The notes below the pieces were generated by a model. That model worked only from the letters and a program-made list of their open reading frames with translations. It did not search any database and was not told the DNA's origin. A stretch of DNA of 64,000 nt from Calliphora vicina (taxonomy: Eukaryota; Arthropoda; Insecta; Diptera; Calliphoridae). The first letter of the stretch is position 1, and the number at the start of each line of letters is the position of its first letter. The translations under genes and the position numbers were made by a program. The DNA lies in assembly GCF_958450345.1 (NCBI RefSeq), contig NC_088780.1, positions 101,010,226 to 101,074,225 on the forward strand, in the 5' to 3' direction. Shown piece by piece: positions 1 to 12,364 of the stretch.

Positions 1-59
1 TTTTTTTTAAAAATAGTGAGTTAAATATCCAAATATTGAATTCCACATGTCAAAATTTC

Positions 60-621
60 ATCCTTCTATCTTAATTACTTAAGTGTTAAAAAATTGCAAA
101 AAAAATATGGACCAATCGTCACAAAATTTGGTGGGATGAATTGCGAATATATGAAATATATTTGTGTTGAATTTTGTTTGGATACTGACATATTTCAGAG
201 ATTTATGTATATTAATGACATTTTCGAGAATGTTGCTTATATGGGAGCTATGGCATATTGTTGACCGATCGTCACGAAATTTGGTCGTGAGAGTTCGGCT
301 TACATAAAACTTAATTGTGCTGAATTTGGTTTGAATATGTTTATAATTAAGATATTTATGAGAGCTTAACTATTTTCAAATAGGCCAATTGTATGGGGGC
401 TAGGATTAATAATGGGCTGATTCTAACCAAATTCTACAGCATTTGTCCTTGTGGCAATATAAAGTTTTGTCGAATTATCTTTAAACCTGCGACCTGTAGT
501 TTGATTACAAGGTTTACATGGATGGACAGACAGACGGACGGACAGCGCTTAGTCGACTCAGAAAGTGATCCTTAGCAGATTGGCATAATTTAAGGTGGGC
601 GTTGGGACAGTATTTTTGGTG
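60..621 (+). repeat. DINE-like family B repeat, diverged fragment
   Basis: The sequence repeats the phrase pattern of the better copies at 57345-58112 and 30812-31558: several 'accgatcgtcac(a/g)aaatttggt' blocks, a 'gacagacggacggacag' tract at 522-545, then 'gactcagaaagtgatcc' and 'ttaaggtgggcgtt'. It stops about 70 bp short of the family's 3' hairpin, where the reverse LTR relic begins. The organisation (conserved blocks, a GACA/GACG tract, then a 3' block) is that of non-autonomous Helitron-like DINE-1/mini-me repeats. Short open frames here are chance. Confidence 0.65.
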
Positions 622-1040
622 GTTTATTTCCCTTAATTAAACCGGATACTTTTGACTTCAAATAAAAGCAGTTTAGTAGTTTTAAATTGTAAAAACTCTT
701 TATTTATTCAAATACACGTTTATAATTCACTTAAATTACTCTTTATTATGTACAAGAATGCAATTGATGTTAACTCTAACATCGACTATGATAAACTAAC
801 TACCGATTGTAACCGCTGCCCCTATTTATACACAGCGAGATCTTCCTTCCAATAGCATCATGAATTATCTTTACGGGAAAAAATAGAATGTTCTATTTCT
901 ATAGCTTTCAGCAGCTTCAGTGTTAATGTTAGCAGCTTAAACATTTAATGTTGCCGTACTTACAAACAATGCTAATAACATTGTTGTTAAATAGCAGCTT
1001 CTACTGATAGAAATGTTTATAAACATGATGAATGTTGCAA
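622..1040 (-). mobile_element. LTR retrotransposon LTR relic (reverse)
   Basis: Read on the minus strand this matches the solo LTR at 56853-58211 in order and spacing: a TATAAATAG box (822-830), the 'gcag.ggtt.ca.tc' start region, 'ttataaacgtgtat', AATAAA poly(A) signals, and the end block 'gtatccggttta...ggaaataaacca' at 622-652. The terminal CA-end and the 5' TG-end are missing or unrecognisable, so boundaries are approximate. It is abutted by family B on one side and a DD41D-type relic on the other. No internal coding region is present. Confidence 0.6.
822..830 (-). promoter_or_regulatory. LTR TATA box (relic)
   Basis: CTATTTATA on the plus strand reads TATAAATAG on the minus strand. It aligns with the TATA box of the related solo LTR at 57179-57186. 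The downstream 'ggttac aatcggtagttag' aligns with that LTR's initiator region. Confidence 0.45.
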
Positions 1041-1044
1041 GCAG

Positions 1045-1570
1045 TCGTTATACATCGTTCAATTTAATGGACCTGAGACTTGAAGAAACCCCCCAAGAAA
1101 AAGTTTAACGGGGCAATTCGCACGATCTCGGGACCAGTTTACATCACATCTATTTGTGCTGACCATGTCCTCAAATTTCTCATGGAGAATGTCCAATCTG
1201 ACATGAGCTGTGTAGCACGTAGCGCCATCCAGTTGAAACCACATGCCGTAGGTGTTCATATTAACCTATTCAGAGCAAAAAAGTTGATGAGAATCGATCT
1301 ATAGCTTTCGCCGTTGACGGTGATGTGTCATTCAGTATTTGAATTGTTTCACGGGCTGTATGACATTTCGTCGACATAATTGAGGCAGACAGAACTGTAT
1401 TATAAAGTCACGTTATCGAGCTCCTGTAACAGTCACAAAATCATTAACAAAGCCATTTGAAAATGTGCTTTCTCTTATTGATTTGGCAAAACAAACTGAA
1501 TAAATGACAGCAGATTCGACAGATGTAGCTTCAACAATTTGGCGGCCTATTGAAAGACCCTTTATTAAGG
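1045..1570 (-). pseudogene. Tc1/mariner DD41D-type transposase relic
   Basis: On the minus strand, 1059-1259 encodes the catalytic-core block 'MWFQLDGATCYTAHV' followed by a segment corresponding to the usual GDVNWP...LTPLDFFLWGFL block, ending LFLGGFL. The second catalytic Asp (in QLDG) is kept; 41 residues separate it from the position of the third Asp, which is replaced by Leu. Upstream (1290-1570) broken frames correspond to the region before the core; the string 'gattcgacagatgtagcttcaacaat' recurs at 26285 and 34315 in sister relics. Stops and frameshifts make it inactive. Confidence 0.65.
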
Positions 1571-3020
1571 TACGTCACAGTCTGTAAAGCAACAACATTC
1601 TTTAATATGATCTTTCAAACAAGTACATACCATTTCTCGTTATTTTCTCCACCTGTGAAAAACTTCAACTTCTTAAATTCAAATTATAGAAATTCTATAG
1701 TTTCCACTGTTTGTTTTTTTCTTCTTCTTCAGCATGATTTCTATTTTTCTAAGTCTTTTGTTTACATGAAAGTATGCTGTTCTTGTCGCAGATCTTAAAC
1801 AACCTCTAGCTTTTGCAACTTTGTATGCAGTAAAGTTTTTAACAAAAATCTTAACACAAATGTTATTTTTTTAAGCAAATTTAAGCTAAATCTTCGTTTT
1901 TTTGTTTTTTTATAACATAAATAATGCATTAGTGAGCAGTTCATTATAACATGAGTGGAAAAAGAAAAATAATTTTTTATTTCAACATTCATTTACCAGT
2001 GTTGTAATTACAAAATAAGCTGGGAGTTCTTTACAGTTCATTTGTATGAGTAGATCATAAACGAAAAGAAAAAAGAAACATATTCTAGCAATTTAACATA
2101 CGAATACAAACTAAAGCGAAATTTCCCAACGATCTAATAGCAACACGTCTTTGGGCAGATGATAAAGTAACATAAAATCAAGTAGAAGCAACTCCCTATG
2201 AAATTGGAAAACATTTCGTTTGCAATATTGCGTTACTTCTAGTTTGATATTCGTGCAACTATTTATATGTGGTAAAATGCAATTGTTTGTTACCATTGCA
2301 ACATGCTGCTTTATGTGTGTAAGCATCAATTTCTAACTTGTTGTTTCTGTTTATTTTTTTATTACAATTTCAACTCTACATAGTCTCCACCTCCTACTCT
2401 GTCTCTATATGAATGTATGTATTTATACTTCTTAAGCTATTTTGCGTTTATCCTCATCATCGGCATTCATCTTGTTAAGGCCTTGCCTTCCTACCTCCTG
2501 CTTTTGATTGTAATAATCCCCCTTGCTTGTGGTACTTATTGGCTGCTTTTGTACTGTGATCTCGTACTTATTCTCTACTCATCTGTTTACATGCTTCATG
2601 TTTAATCGCTTACAAGATCAGCACACATGTAAGCACTTTTCGTGTAGATTGCTTATGTAGGATTTGTTTTTTTTTTTTTTTGTTTTGCTCCTTCTCCTAT
2701 TTCTTGCATTTTTGCCATATTTTGCGTTGTTTTCTTAGTTGCGTTTTTGTGGTGTGGATTATTTTAATTCTTGTAAAACGTCAACTGCATGTTTAAGATG
2801 GGGTGTTACATGTATGCGGATATTCAGCTGAAAATAAGCAAAAAAAAATACATTAATTTTTATGTTTTTATATACATAGCAACATTCGAAAGTGAATTAT
2901 TTTTTGTTCTTTTCGATAACAGTTAAATTTTTTCATGTAAATTTTAAAACTTTCTAAAATCAATAAAAAAATTTCATAATAATTTAAAATATTATAAAAT
3001 GGTTTTGAAATCTAAATTCA
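1571..3020. other. AT-rich host-like spacer, no gene seen
   Basis: Poly-T/poly-pyrimidine rich DNA with short chance frames (for example 2417-2605 with a hydrophobic composition but no recognisable protein). No terminal repeats, transposase motifs or RNA genes are seen. It could be intronic. Confidence 0.4.
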
Positions 3021-3339
3021 AAAAAGATCTTTAGATCTACCAGCACAATGGCTCTCTTACATGAGCAAGGAATGACTTACATCAACCGTTTCATGATATT
3101 CAGTTTGAAACTGTTCTGTGTCATTAGGATTTGTGACTTATAGTGGCATCCATGGTAATCAAGTTGATTAAAGTCAAAAATCTTAGATCTTTCCTAAGAG
3201 AACGAGTTCCATTCTGCAAGGATTTATAGTTGCACGTCGATTCCAAAACTAAAGGATCTTCAAATAGGAACAGGAGCCCATTGAACAACAAACAAAATTG
3301 GAGAATTTTGTAAGATACCAATGCACATGAGCTCTAGAG

Positions 3340-3600
3340 CGTCCAATGCATACCGAAGGCATATTCAGTCCACAACATCGATGAATACCAACTTCTTTTA
3401 GCCTGAAGAAGTCGGTACTCAACGGCATGTGGTTTCAACAGATTCCACACAGCTCCTACCAAATTGCACATTCAGCACAAGCGATTTAAAGGCATGTTCA
3501 TCTCACACGGAGGTGATTTGAACCAGCCCCTGAGATCATGCGATTATACCCCGTTAGACTTTTTATTGTGGGGTTTTCTTAACAGCGCCCGTCTAAACTA
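3340..3600 (+). pseudogene. DD41D-type transposase relic, plus strand
   Basis: Plus-strand frames contain 'WFQQ' (3420-3440) and, after a frameshift, 'GDLNQPLRSCDYTPLDFLLWGFLN' spread over 3513-3586, which I cite only by its key residues: the third catalytic Asp sits in the PLDFLLWG block. The second Asp in the WFQQD block is changed to Ile. It belongs to the same family as the relics at 1045, 23560, 26066 and 33740, in opposite orientation. No terminal repeats were recognised. Confidence 0.6.
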
Positions 3601-3650
3601 ACAAAAATGGGGCAATGAGACAAAAAATTAATGTTAAGTTTAATCAAGAG

Positions 3651-4931
3651 TAGTGTTTATAAAAAAAACGACTTTTTAGAAAACCAGTTTTCCGGTTAAC
3701 CGACTTCGAAAAAACCGGTTAACCGTCATATATGTGTAGAAAACATAAATTAACATTTTAAACTAGCTGAACCCGGTCCGCGTTGCTCTCCTTTAGAAAA
3801 CATCTGTTTTATATTGCATCTCGATCTCGGTTTTAATATTTTTTTTTTATTTAGTCAACACAGATGAGGTGTGCTACTCCAAAGAAGGAGCTTCTAGCGA
3901 TACAATCGTAAAAGCAAAATATTTACATTGAATAAACAGAAAAACATATTAAATTAAGTTCTACCATACAATAACGAATAGGGAATTAATATTCATATGT
4001 TAGGGGAACGTGTTCACGAAGGCTCTCCAGCGATTTGTATCTTGGTTTTAATATACAGTGTCGGAAAAAGTCGGTAATCCAACCTTCAATGTATGGCATT
4101 TCGGCTGGTGGTGGTGGCATTTCGGCTGGTTCCGATGAATTCAGAAATTAAGTAGGACAATTGACGACTTGTTCTTCGTTCATTACTGTGTCAATCGATT
4201 TGTATTATATTGTTTAGTCAGACACTTTCAATTGTATTTGGTCATCGAACTTGTTAACATCATAATTTTTTGATTAAAAGTAGATTTCATATGGAAATTT
4301 CTTATTCATGCAAAATTGTTTATCACAGACTGAAAATGAAAAATCTGACTTTACAGTGTTACCCAAAAGGCTTTTCTGAAGATTCCGTTAAAATTTTATC
4401 AAAATCGGTCCAGCCATTCTTGAGTCCATACGGAACATACATACACACATTCTTTTTTATGAAATATATGGTATAAGCGGTATAATGTAGAAATTGGATT
4501 TTTACACGCCCCTCCGCCCACAGACCGAATATTAAAAATCTGTTACCCGCTAGGCTATTCTGAAGATTCCCTGAAAATTTCATTAAAATCGGTCCAGACG
4601 TTTTTGAGTTCATTCGGAACATACATCCATTTTTATATATATATTGATGAAAAATGTTTGTATGAGAAAATTCGAAAATCTTCTTTACGAAAGGACCGAA
4701 TGGACCTAATGTTGCATTTTAGGTGTCCAAAACCATATTCAGAAAATTTCCTTTCAAATGATACCAGCTTGGAGCACAACGGTTGGATGGTTTCAGAGTC
4801 TATAACGGACATAGGTAAAAGCAGTTTTTGTATTTTATATACATAGATTAACATTTTAAATTAACCGGTTCGCAAAAAACCGAAATTTCGAAGAAAAACC
4901 GGGTTTTCGGTTAACCGGTTTATAAACACTA
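3651..4931. mobile_element. hAT-like CCGGTTAACC MITE (interrupted)
   Basis: Termini are inverted: TAGTGTTTATAAA at 3651 and its complement ending at 4931, both continuing into CCGGTTAACC-rich arms. Removing the nested element and one copy of its 14-bp duplication (3763-4860) leaves a MITE of about 183 bp. Arm composition resembles the hAT MITE at 29874-30356. The 8-bp flanks (3643-3650 versus 4932-4939) do not match, so the target duplication is lost or the ends are slightly misplaced. Non-coding. Confidence 0.6.
3763..4846 (+). mobile_element. Nested element with 14-bp target duplication
   Basis: The sequence ATTAACATTTTAAA occurs at 3749-3762 and again at 4847-4860, bracketing a 1,084-bp insert that starts CTAGCTGAACCCGG and ends TTTTATATACATAG. 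Inside are two 'aaaatc ggtccag' blocks (4402-4440, 4578-4625), a phrase common in insect interspersed repeats, and no long coding frame. A 14-bp duplication suggests target-primed reverse transcription rather than a DNA transposon, but there is no poly(A) tail, so class is uncertain. Confidence 0.6.
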
Positions 4932-5439
4932 CTTAGAACCATATGTGCTTAAGTTAATGATTCTAGTTTCATTATTATAGAAAATTTAAAAAGTACCATT
5001 AGAAGGTACTTTTTACTCATACAGGATCTAATTTCATGATTCCAGGTTCACTATAATTAATATATTCAAAAAGTACCAGAGGAATAAAAAAAGTACCATG
5101 AAGGGTCCCACTTGTATTCTTATTAACTCAGAACCCTATATGATTAATTTCATATTTCTGGGACCATTAATCAAGAAAAGTACCATTAGAAGAACGAATA
5201 AGTACTATTACTCCCTATTCCTAACTCTAACTTTACTCAGGCACATAGTACATATCAGCTAACTTGAATGTCGATTAGATAAATGATGTAAAATATTAAA
5301 CAAAGTGCCATTAGAAGAAAAGTACCAATTTTCCTTTTTTTTCTTGAACACCCATCAAGTTTGAAATTTAAAAATACTTAATTTGCCAACAATGTTTGCG
5401 CTACAAACGATTAAAATCTGTGTTAATGTGATTAAGAAA

Positions 5440-6632
<1,193 letters not shown>

Positions 6633-7079
6633 TGTACCAAACTGTTTACCGGATTTGGCAAACCTTCGCACTTGAGTTTCAATAACACTCTAATAGTTAA
6701 TTTTTGTATGAATCCAGAAACCAATGTTAAATATTTTATCAAAATTGGCATAATTATTTCAAATAAAATGTAAAATATTTTCACGTTTTTACTCCCTTTA
6801 CCTTTTTTATTGCTATGCGGTGGTAAAATTTTATTAAAATAAATTCGTGTGTCGTGATGGGAGCTCATAATAAAATATTCATATGTCTATGAAAAATTTA
6901 CCAAAAATAAAACCAATTTTTATCTCTTAAAGGTACCAGATTCATATTTTATATTTTTTGATAAGTAAAGAAATTTGTTTCTATGTTTATTAGTTTTGGT
7001 TTGGGGTGCCAAAAAGTACAGTCTTTACCGGTTTTCTCCTCTAAAAGGTTCCCAGTGGAGTAACATGCTGTAAACATGT

Positions 7080-8590
7080 TGTAAAAAAAAAATGTTGTAT
7101 TTTCAGTTTTTATAATATAATAGACATTTTATGTTTAAAATTACATATATTGTGCATAAATTGAAGTTTTACACATAAGGTGTGTAAACTAATTTAATCG
7201 TTTAATTGTTTAATTGTCAACATTTTATTTCTAAAAAAACAAAAACCATTTGTTATCAAAAAAAATATTTGAATTTACACACAACATGTATTTTTACCCT
7301 AATTACACTCTGCTACAAAATGACACTTTTTGGCAGAACTTGAAAAGCCTCCTAATGGAGGTTGTAGGCCTAGGTGAGGACGTACTAAAACCGTTTTCAA
7401 AGATTTCGAAACACATTCAAAATTTGGAGTTATTTTGAAAAAACCGTTTTAGGCTAGGTCGTAGTACTTTAGTACCTCTAACTCACACATTTTTAGACCG
7501 ATTTAAAAATGTTAAACAATTAAAGTTAGACAAAGAATTAGGCTTTCATAAAATGTATGCATAAAATCTATATTCCAAGAAATTGTGTAAGTTTTTATAA
7601 ATAGTTACGCTTTCTTTTTTATTTTTTTTCGAAATTTTTTCAAATTCAACAATAGTTATTTTAATTTTTTTCTATGAAACAATATTTTTTTGCACAGTAT
7701 GTGAAAGACAATTTTATGTAGACAAATATGGGACATTACTTGTTAATATCGGTTCATATTTGCAAAAGTTATTAAACTTTTTCGAAAACAGTTCAAAATA
7801 ATTTACCTTGTAAATTAAAAATTGTACAAAAAATTGTTTCTATAGTTTTTTGGTTTTTTTTTATTCATATGAGCTGGCGAAGAAAACACTAAAAAAGATG
7901 TTAATGAAAAGTTGAATAACTTTTACAATTTTCATCGGATTTGAATAATTAAAACGAAGGTTTGTTAAGAACTAAATTTCCTTAAAACATTGGTGTAAAT
8001 TTGTATAAGCTTCCATCTCAAAATAAGCAATAAAAAGCGACAAAAATCAAAAAAGTTGAAAAATTTTGTTTTTCATTTAGATATTATATATGCAAATGCA
8101 TGTTTTTTCTCGAACGTTCAAATACAATGTAGACCAATTATCTATCCGAATCGCACATTTTGCTGCAAAATGGCATCGATTTGTTAGTGCATATTTTATT
8201 GATAATGCTTATTTTGTTATATTTTACTTCAAAATGCATATTTATATGCATATTATGCCAATTTTTAATAAAAATGTAATTTTCTGTCATTAATGGGCAA
8301 TACATTGTATCGACAACAATTTTTTTTGTCGAATTTATTATAGAAATAGCAGTAGATAACATTTACTAACTAACTTCTTTCGACATCGAGAAACTGGCAT
8401 TAAGTTCTTCATTGATTTAACAGTAATTGAAAATTATCATTTCAAAACATTTTTCTTCAAAAAAGTTTAGTTTTTTTAAGTATCAAAAATTCATTAAATG
8501 TATCGAAAAACATTCATATTTGTTTTAATTGCAAATTCGATTTATAAGAGATTTCGTTATCGAAAGATTCACATACACAGTTACCGCTCC
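7080..8590. other. AT-rich unclassified interval
   Basis: No protein family, RNA gene or terminal repeat pair was recognised. Homopolymer A/T runs and 'gcatattttattgataatgc' style repeats occur at 8090-8260. Possibly old transposon debris. Confidence 0.35.
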
Positions 8591-8599
8591 TGATAGTCA

Positions 8600-8870
8600 T
8601 TTCTACGAGACTGTCGTAAACTAGTGATTTTGGAAAACTTAGAGACACTATAGATTACATAGAGACACTTAAGTGATAATTGTCTTTATGCTAGATTCCA
8701 TGGGATGTATAAAGTAACCAATTGACTTCTCTCTGCATTACAAATAGCACGTCAAATGACCCAAAATATATAAATTGGAGTCAGCCAAGTGATCAGATAT
8801 TATTTCCCTCTATAAGGGATACATTTACTAATTGCTTAATTGCTTGGTTATTACGAGATAAACATTAAGG
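8600..8870 (-). repeat. Dispersed repeat family D, copy 1
   Basis: The block 'gtcaaatgacccaaaatatataaatt' at 8754-8779 is the reverse complement of 'aatttatatattttgggtcatttgac' at 63526-63551. Flanking blocks (ctagtgatttt, acacttaagtgataattg, gtataaagtaaccaattgactt) also match the copies at 22730-23280 and 63475-64000. Non-coding; class unknown. Confidence 0.75.
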
Positions 8871-9880
8871 TTGGATGCTACTTTACAGCACGATCAAAAT
8901 AGAGAAGCTCTAAAGATTATGGCTTTAAACTAGTATTCATACCAAGATATTACAATTAATATATCGTCCATCGTTTTTTCAGAAGAAAAATTATTTTAAA
9001 AATAGTTTTAGAACTTTAATTGTATAATTCCTGGTATAATTTAAAGAGTTCTAACTGCTGGCAACAGTGTTGTGTATTTTTTTGGACATTTCGAATTCCA
9101 TACTTAATTATTTTATGTTTCTGCACAAAAATATAAGTGCATATTTTTTAAATTTTTAGGTCATATTTTGATTTTTTTGAAGCATATTTTAGGCGCATAT
9201 TTTCCAATAATAAATGCATGAAAATCCGCCCCCTACTTATAACTAACAAATATATCAAAAAAGCACGTCATTTTAAAGCGTAATCAGTTGTCTTTCCAAC
9301 CCCGTTTAAAAATTTAAAGTCGGACAGAGACTGACTGAGTTACAGATCGATAAGTTGACGAACATCACTGAAAACGGGTTTTTCAGAATAACTTCTGAAT
9401 TTGAGGGTGTTTCTGAAATTTTTTGACACAATTTCTAATGTATTCAGCAAGCCCTATAACCCACGCTTGGTCGTTTTCCAAGTTTTTTATCATCGTAGCA
9501 CCGTGTTATAGAAGGAGAAAAGTTTCCTACTATTAATGTAGGAAATTTACATGAAAATTTATTAGAGTGTAAACAAATTTAATATTGTAAAAAGAATAAT
9601 TCCACTACAGTTATGTTTTCTATGTTATTATCTAATATGGGAAATATGTTGGATTTATAAAGGTTAGTTATTAAAATAAAACATTAGTTAGTCATATTAA
9701 AGTTCTATTATTTTTGTTGTTTTCCAACTAATATATATAATTCTACATCAGTACCTCTTTTTCTATAACCTTATACCTTTAAATTAATACCCTTCATCAA
9801 AATCCTACTACCAAATAGAATTCCATTGGAACTGGCAACTCTGTTCAATTTGCCAAACAATTTAGTTCTTACACGGTCTC
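8871..9880. other. Unclassified AT-rich interval
   Basis: A gene-free stretch. At 9300-9500 'cagagactgactgagttac' and 'aacttctgaatttgagg' resemble generic insect repeat debris, but I cannot place them in a family. Confidence 0.3.
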
Positions 9881-9884
9881 CTCT

Positions 9885-10421
9885 AAAATCGTTCGTTTTA
9901 AATTCGTTGTCGTGTTGTCCGTCATTAATATAACATTAAATATATATTAAATAAACAATTAAACCTCTTAATATAATTTAAAAAATATCTATTGACAATT
10001 AATTTCTTATAATTGTGTTAAAATAAAGTTTTTATTAAAATAAAAGAGTGAAAAAAAAGCCAAATTATCAATAAGAAGAATGTGTATGCATTAATTTCAT
10101 TGTTGTTATGTTTAACTGTCTTTAGTCGTTGTTGTTGTTACTTTCGTGTGTGTCGCGTGATGCTGTGCATTCACAAGTGTTGTTGTTGTCGTTTGTTATT
10201 GTTTTTGCATAAACGAGAAAATAAGAGCAAAATCAAAATAAGTAAAAGCAGAGCAAGAATAAAAAGTGTTTTTTACACAAACAAAATCAATGCTTTGTAT
10301 TGAAAAAGCAAGCATACTAGAGTTGCCAATTCTCTAGTTGCTAGCATAAATAAAACGAAAATCGTTTGGGTATTTAATTTTAATATAAGAGTGTAATAAA
10401 TAAATGTAAATTGTAATTCAG
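9885..10421 (+). other. Candidate untranslated first exon with splice donor
   Basis: This segment lacks the dispersed families around it and has the look of a fly 5' untranslated exon: TTG/GTT runs (10110-10205), 'gagcaagaataaaaagtg', and an excellent 5' splice site CAG|GTGAGT at 10419-10427. No TATA box or initiator could be fixed, and there is no convincing start codon in good context; the 73-residue frame at 10082 is cysteine/leucine-rich low-complexity and probably chance. This is inference from composition and the donor only. Confidence 0.25.
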
Positions 10422-10639
10422 GTGAGTTTATTATTTAAAAATAATAATTTGTATGCATTTCTTATTTACTGAATTTTTTTCTCAAGATTTAAATATTTGA
10501 ACAAGTAATTTTTGTATATATTAAAAATAAACATTTACAATTTTTAGCTGAAAATCGTTTTCATTTATCTAAACGGATAAATTTAATAAAAATCTATAAC
10601 TTGTTCTACATAACAAATATAATTCTACTTATTATAACA

Positions 10640-11085
10640 TTCACTTTCGTGAGAAGGGTATATATAAGTTTGTCATTCCGTTTGTAATTTCCACAATATA
10701 ATTTTCCGACCCTATAAAGTATATATATTCTGGATCCTTATAAATAGCGGAGTCGATTAAGCCATGTCCGTTTGTCTGTCTGTTGAAATCAATTTTATGA
10801 AGACCCCAGATATCTTCGGGATCCAAATCTATAATTCTGTCAGACATGCTTTCGAGAAGTTTCCTATTTAAAATCAGAAAAATCGGTTCACAAATGGCTG
10901 AGATATGAGGGAAAAACCAAGACAACCTCGATTTGTTACGTATATCTGGATTACTAAGTCATCAATATAGACAATATGGATATCTAATGATAGATATTTC
11001 AAAGACCTTTGCAACAACGTATATAAGACGATAGCATGTTGGACCTACAATGGGTCAAAATTGAAAAAAAATATTTTTTAACCCG
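10640..11085 (-). mobile_element. DINE-like family A repeat, reverse copy
   Basis: Reads in reverse: 'gagaagggtatatataagtttgtcattccg', 'ggatccttataaatagcggagtcgattaagccatgtccg', a short TCTG core, the 'tatcttcgggatccaaatc' block and 'gttggacctacaatgggtcaaaat'. The 5' third of the family is missing; the copy stops next to the CCGGTTAACC hAT-like fragment at 11101. Confidence 0.75.
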
Positions 11086-11100
11086 AATTTTAGTAAACAC

Positions 11101-11220
11101 TAGAGTATCCAAAATAATGTCTATAAAAAACCGGTTTGTCGGTAAGCTGAAAATCGGCCTTTTTAAAAAACCGTTTTTCGGTTAACCGACTTCGAAAAAA
11201 CCGGTTAAACCGGTTAATGT
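11101..11220 (+). mobile_element. hAT-like terminal fragment (CCGGTTAACC arm)
   Basis: Starts TAGAGTATCCAAAA, identical to the left terminus of the complete hAT MITE at 29874, then has ACCGG and CCGGTTAACC blocks closely matching the arm of the MITE at 3651. No partner terminus with matching 8-bp flank was found. A second CCGGTTAACC-rich piece lies at 12395-12445, so the two may be ends of one element interrupted by the family A copy at 11745. Confidence 0.5.
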
Positions 11221-11744
11221 CCATTGTAGTTTGGAATCGTTTAAATGCAAAAATGCTAAGTCCATTTTATTTTGTAAAAATTTCAAAATTATTATCTCAG
11301 TCTAATGGAATTGAGTATAAATATGTTTTAATTATTGGCTTATTCATTAAATATCAACCAAAATATGTAAATCACATATTTAATTATTTTAAAAATTTAT
11401 TATCAGCACGACATTCGATATAAAACAGAAATGTTCCTAGTCCCAAAAATGGACATATAATATGCAAACGCAATTCTTCTTAACTGTCATTATAAATCTT
11501 ACCAAATAATTAATAAAACTCCATTATCAGATTTCAAAAATATTTCAAATCATGGATTTTAGACCGTTTATTTCTGAAAAGGAACTTTGTGCACCAAGCT
11601 AACGAAATGCTTAATAAAATAAAATTTTAAGAACAAACCACACAAATGAAGTCAAATTTATTGAAAGAAGCTAGTAGTACATCAAACTCAATTTAACGTT
11701 TGGTAAGATTAGAAGGATTTTTCTTGCATATTTAAATTTTTTCA

Positions 11745-12362
11745 ATATTTGCCGAATCTTATATACCATTCACCAAATTATACTTCAAAATATAAATTTT
11801 AAATATTTTAAGGTAAACAAAATTTATTTTTTAATTTTTTGGAAAACAAATTTTTTTGAATTTTTTTTAAGGTTTTTTTTTAAATTTTAGAAAGTTTTTT
11901 TTTGTTTTTTCAATTTTTTTTTAATATTTAGTGAAAAAAAATGTTTGGTGAAGAAAAAAAAACATCGGGTTAAAAAATTTTCCGATTTTGTCCAATTGTA
12001 GGTCCAACTACAAATATCTATCATATTGTCTATATTAGTGAATTAGTAATCCAGATATAGGTAAAAAAATAGGTAAAAAATGGAGGTTGTCCTGGTTTTT
12101 TCCTTATATCTCCGACATTTGTTGACCGATTTTCTCGATTTTAAATAGCAACCGGATATTGATGTATGAATCGTGTAGGTAAGTTATTTGGGGGCTTCGG
12201 AAAGTTGATTTCAATAGACTGACGGACAGACAGACATGGCTTAATCGACTCCGCTATCTATAAGGATCCAGAATATATATTCCGAAATGAAAAATGTAGA
12301 AATTACGAAAGGAATGACAAACTTATATATACCCTTCTCACGAAGGTGAAGGGTATAAGAAT
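11745..12362 (+). mobile_element. DINE-like family A repeat, near-complete
   Basis: Begins near 'tgccgaatcttatataccattcaccaaattatacttc' and ends at the 3' hairpin. The order of blocks is: A/T homopolymer run, 'gtccaactacaaatatctatc', 'taatccagatatagg', 'gacggacagacagacatggcttaatcgactccgc', 'ggatccagaatat', 'gaaatgaaaaatgtagaaattac', hairpin. The family dominates this window. Helitron-like assignment rests on structure (subterminal inverted repeats, microsatellite core, 3' hairpin), not on a protein. Confidence 0.75.
12328..12357 (+). repeat. Family A 3' hairpin
   Basis: TATACCCTTC (12328-12337) pairs perfectly with GAAGGGTATA (12348-12357) around a 10-nt loop. The right arm plus GGT also pairs with the subterminal repeat at the 5' end of the family. 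Equivalent hairpins occur at about 35120, 35323 and (degraded) 25330. Confidence 0.85.
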
Positions 12363-12364
12363 AC

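Noticed and set aside
3643..4939. 8-bp target duplication for the hAT-like MITE at 3651
   Set aside because: ATCAAGAG and CTTAGAAC do not match, so hAT assignment there rests on terminal and arm similarity only.
10082..10303. Secreted cysteine-rich peptide
   Set aside because: Composition is explained by TTG/TGT runs; start context is poor and no conserved cysteine pattern is evident.
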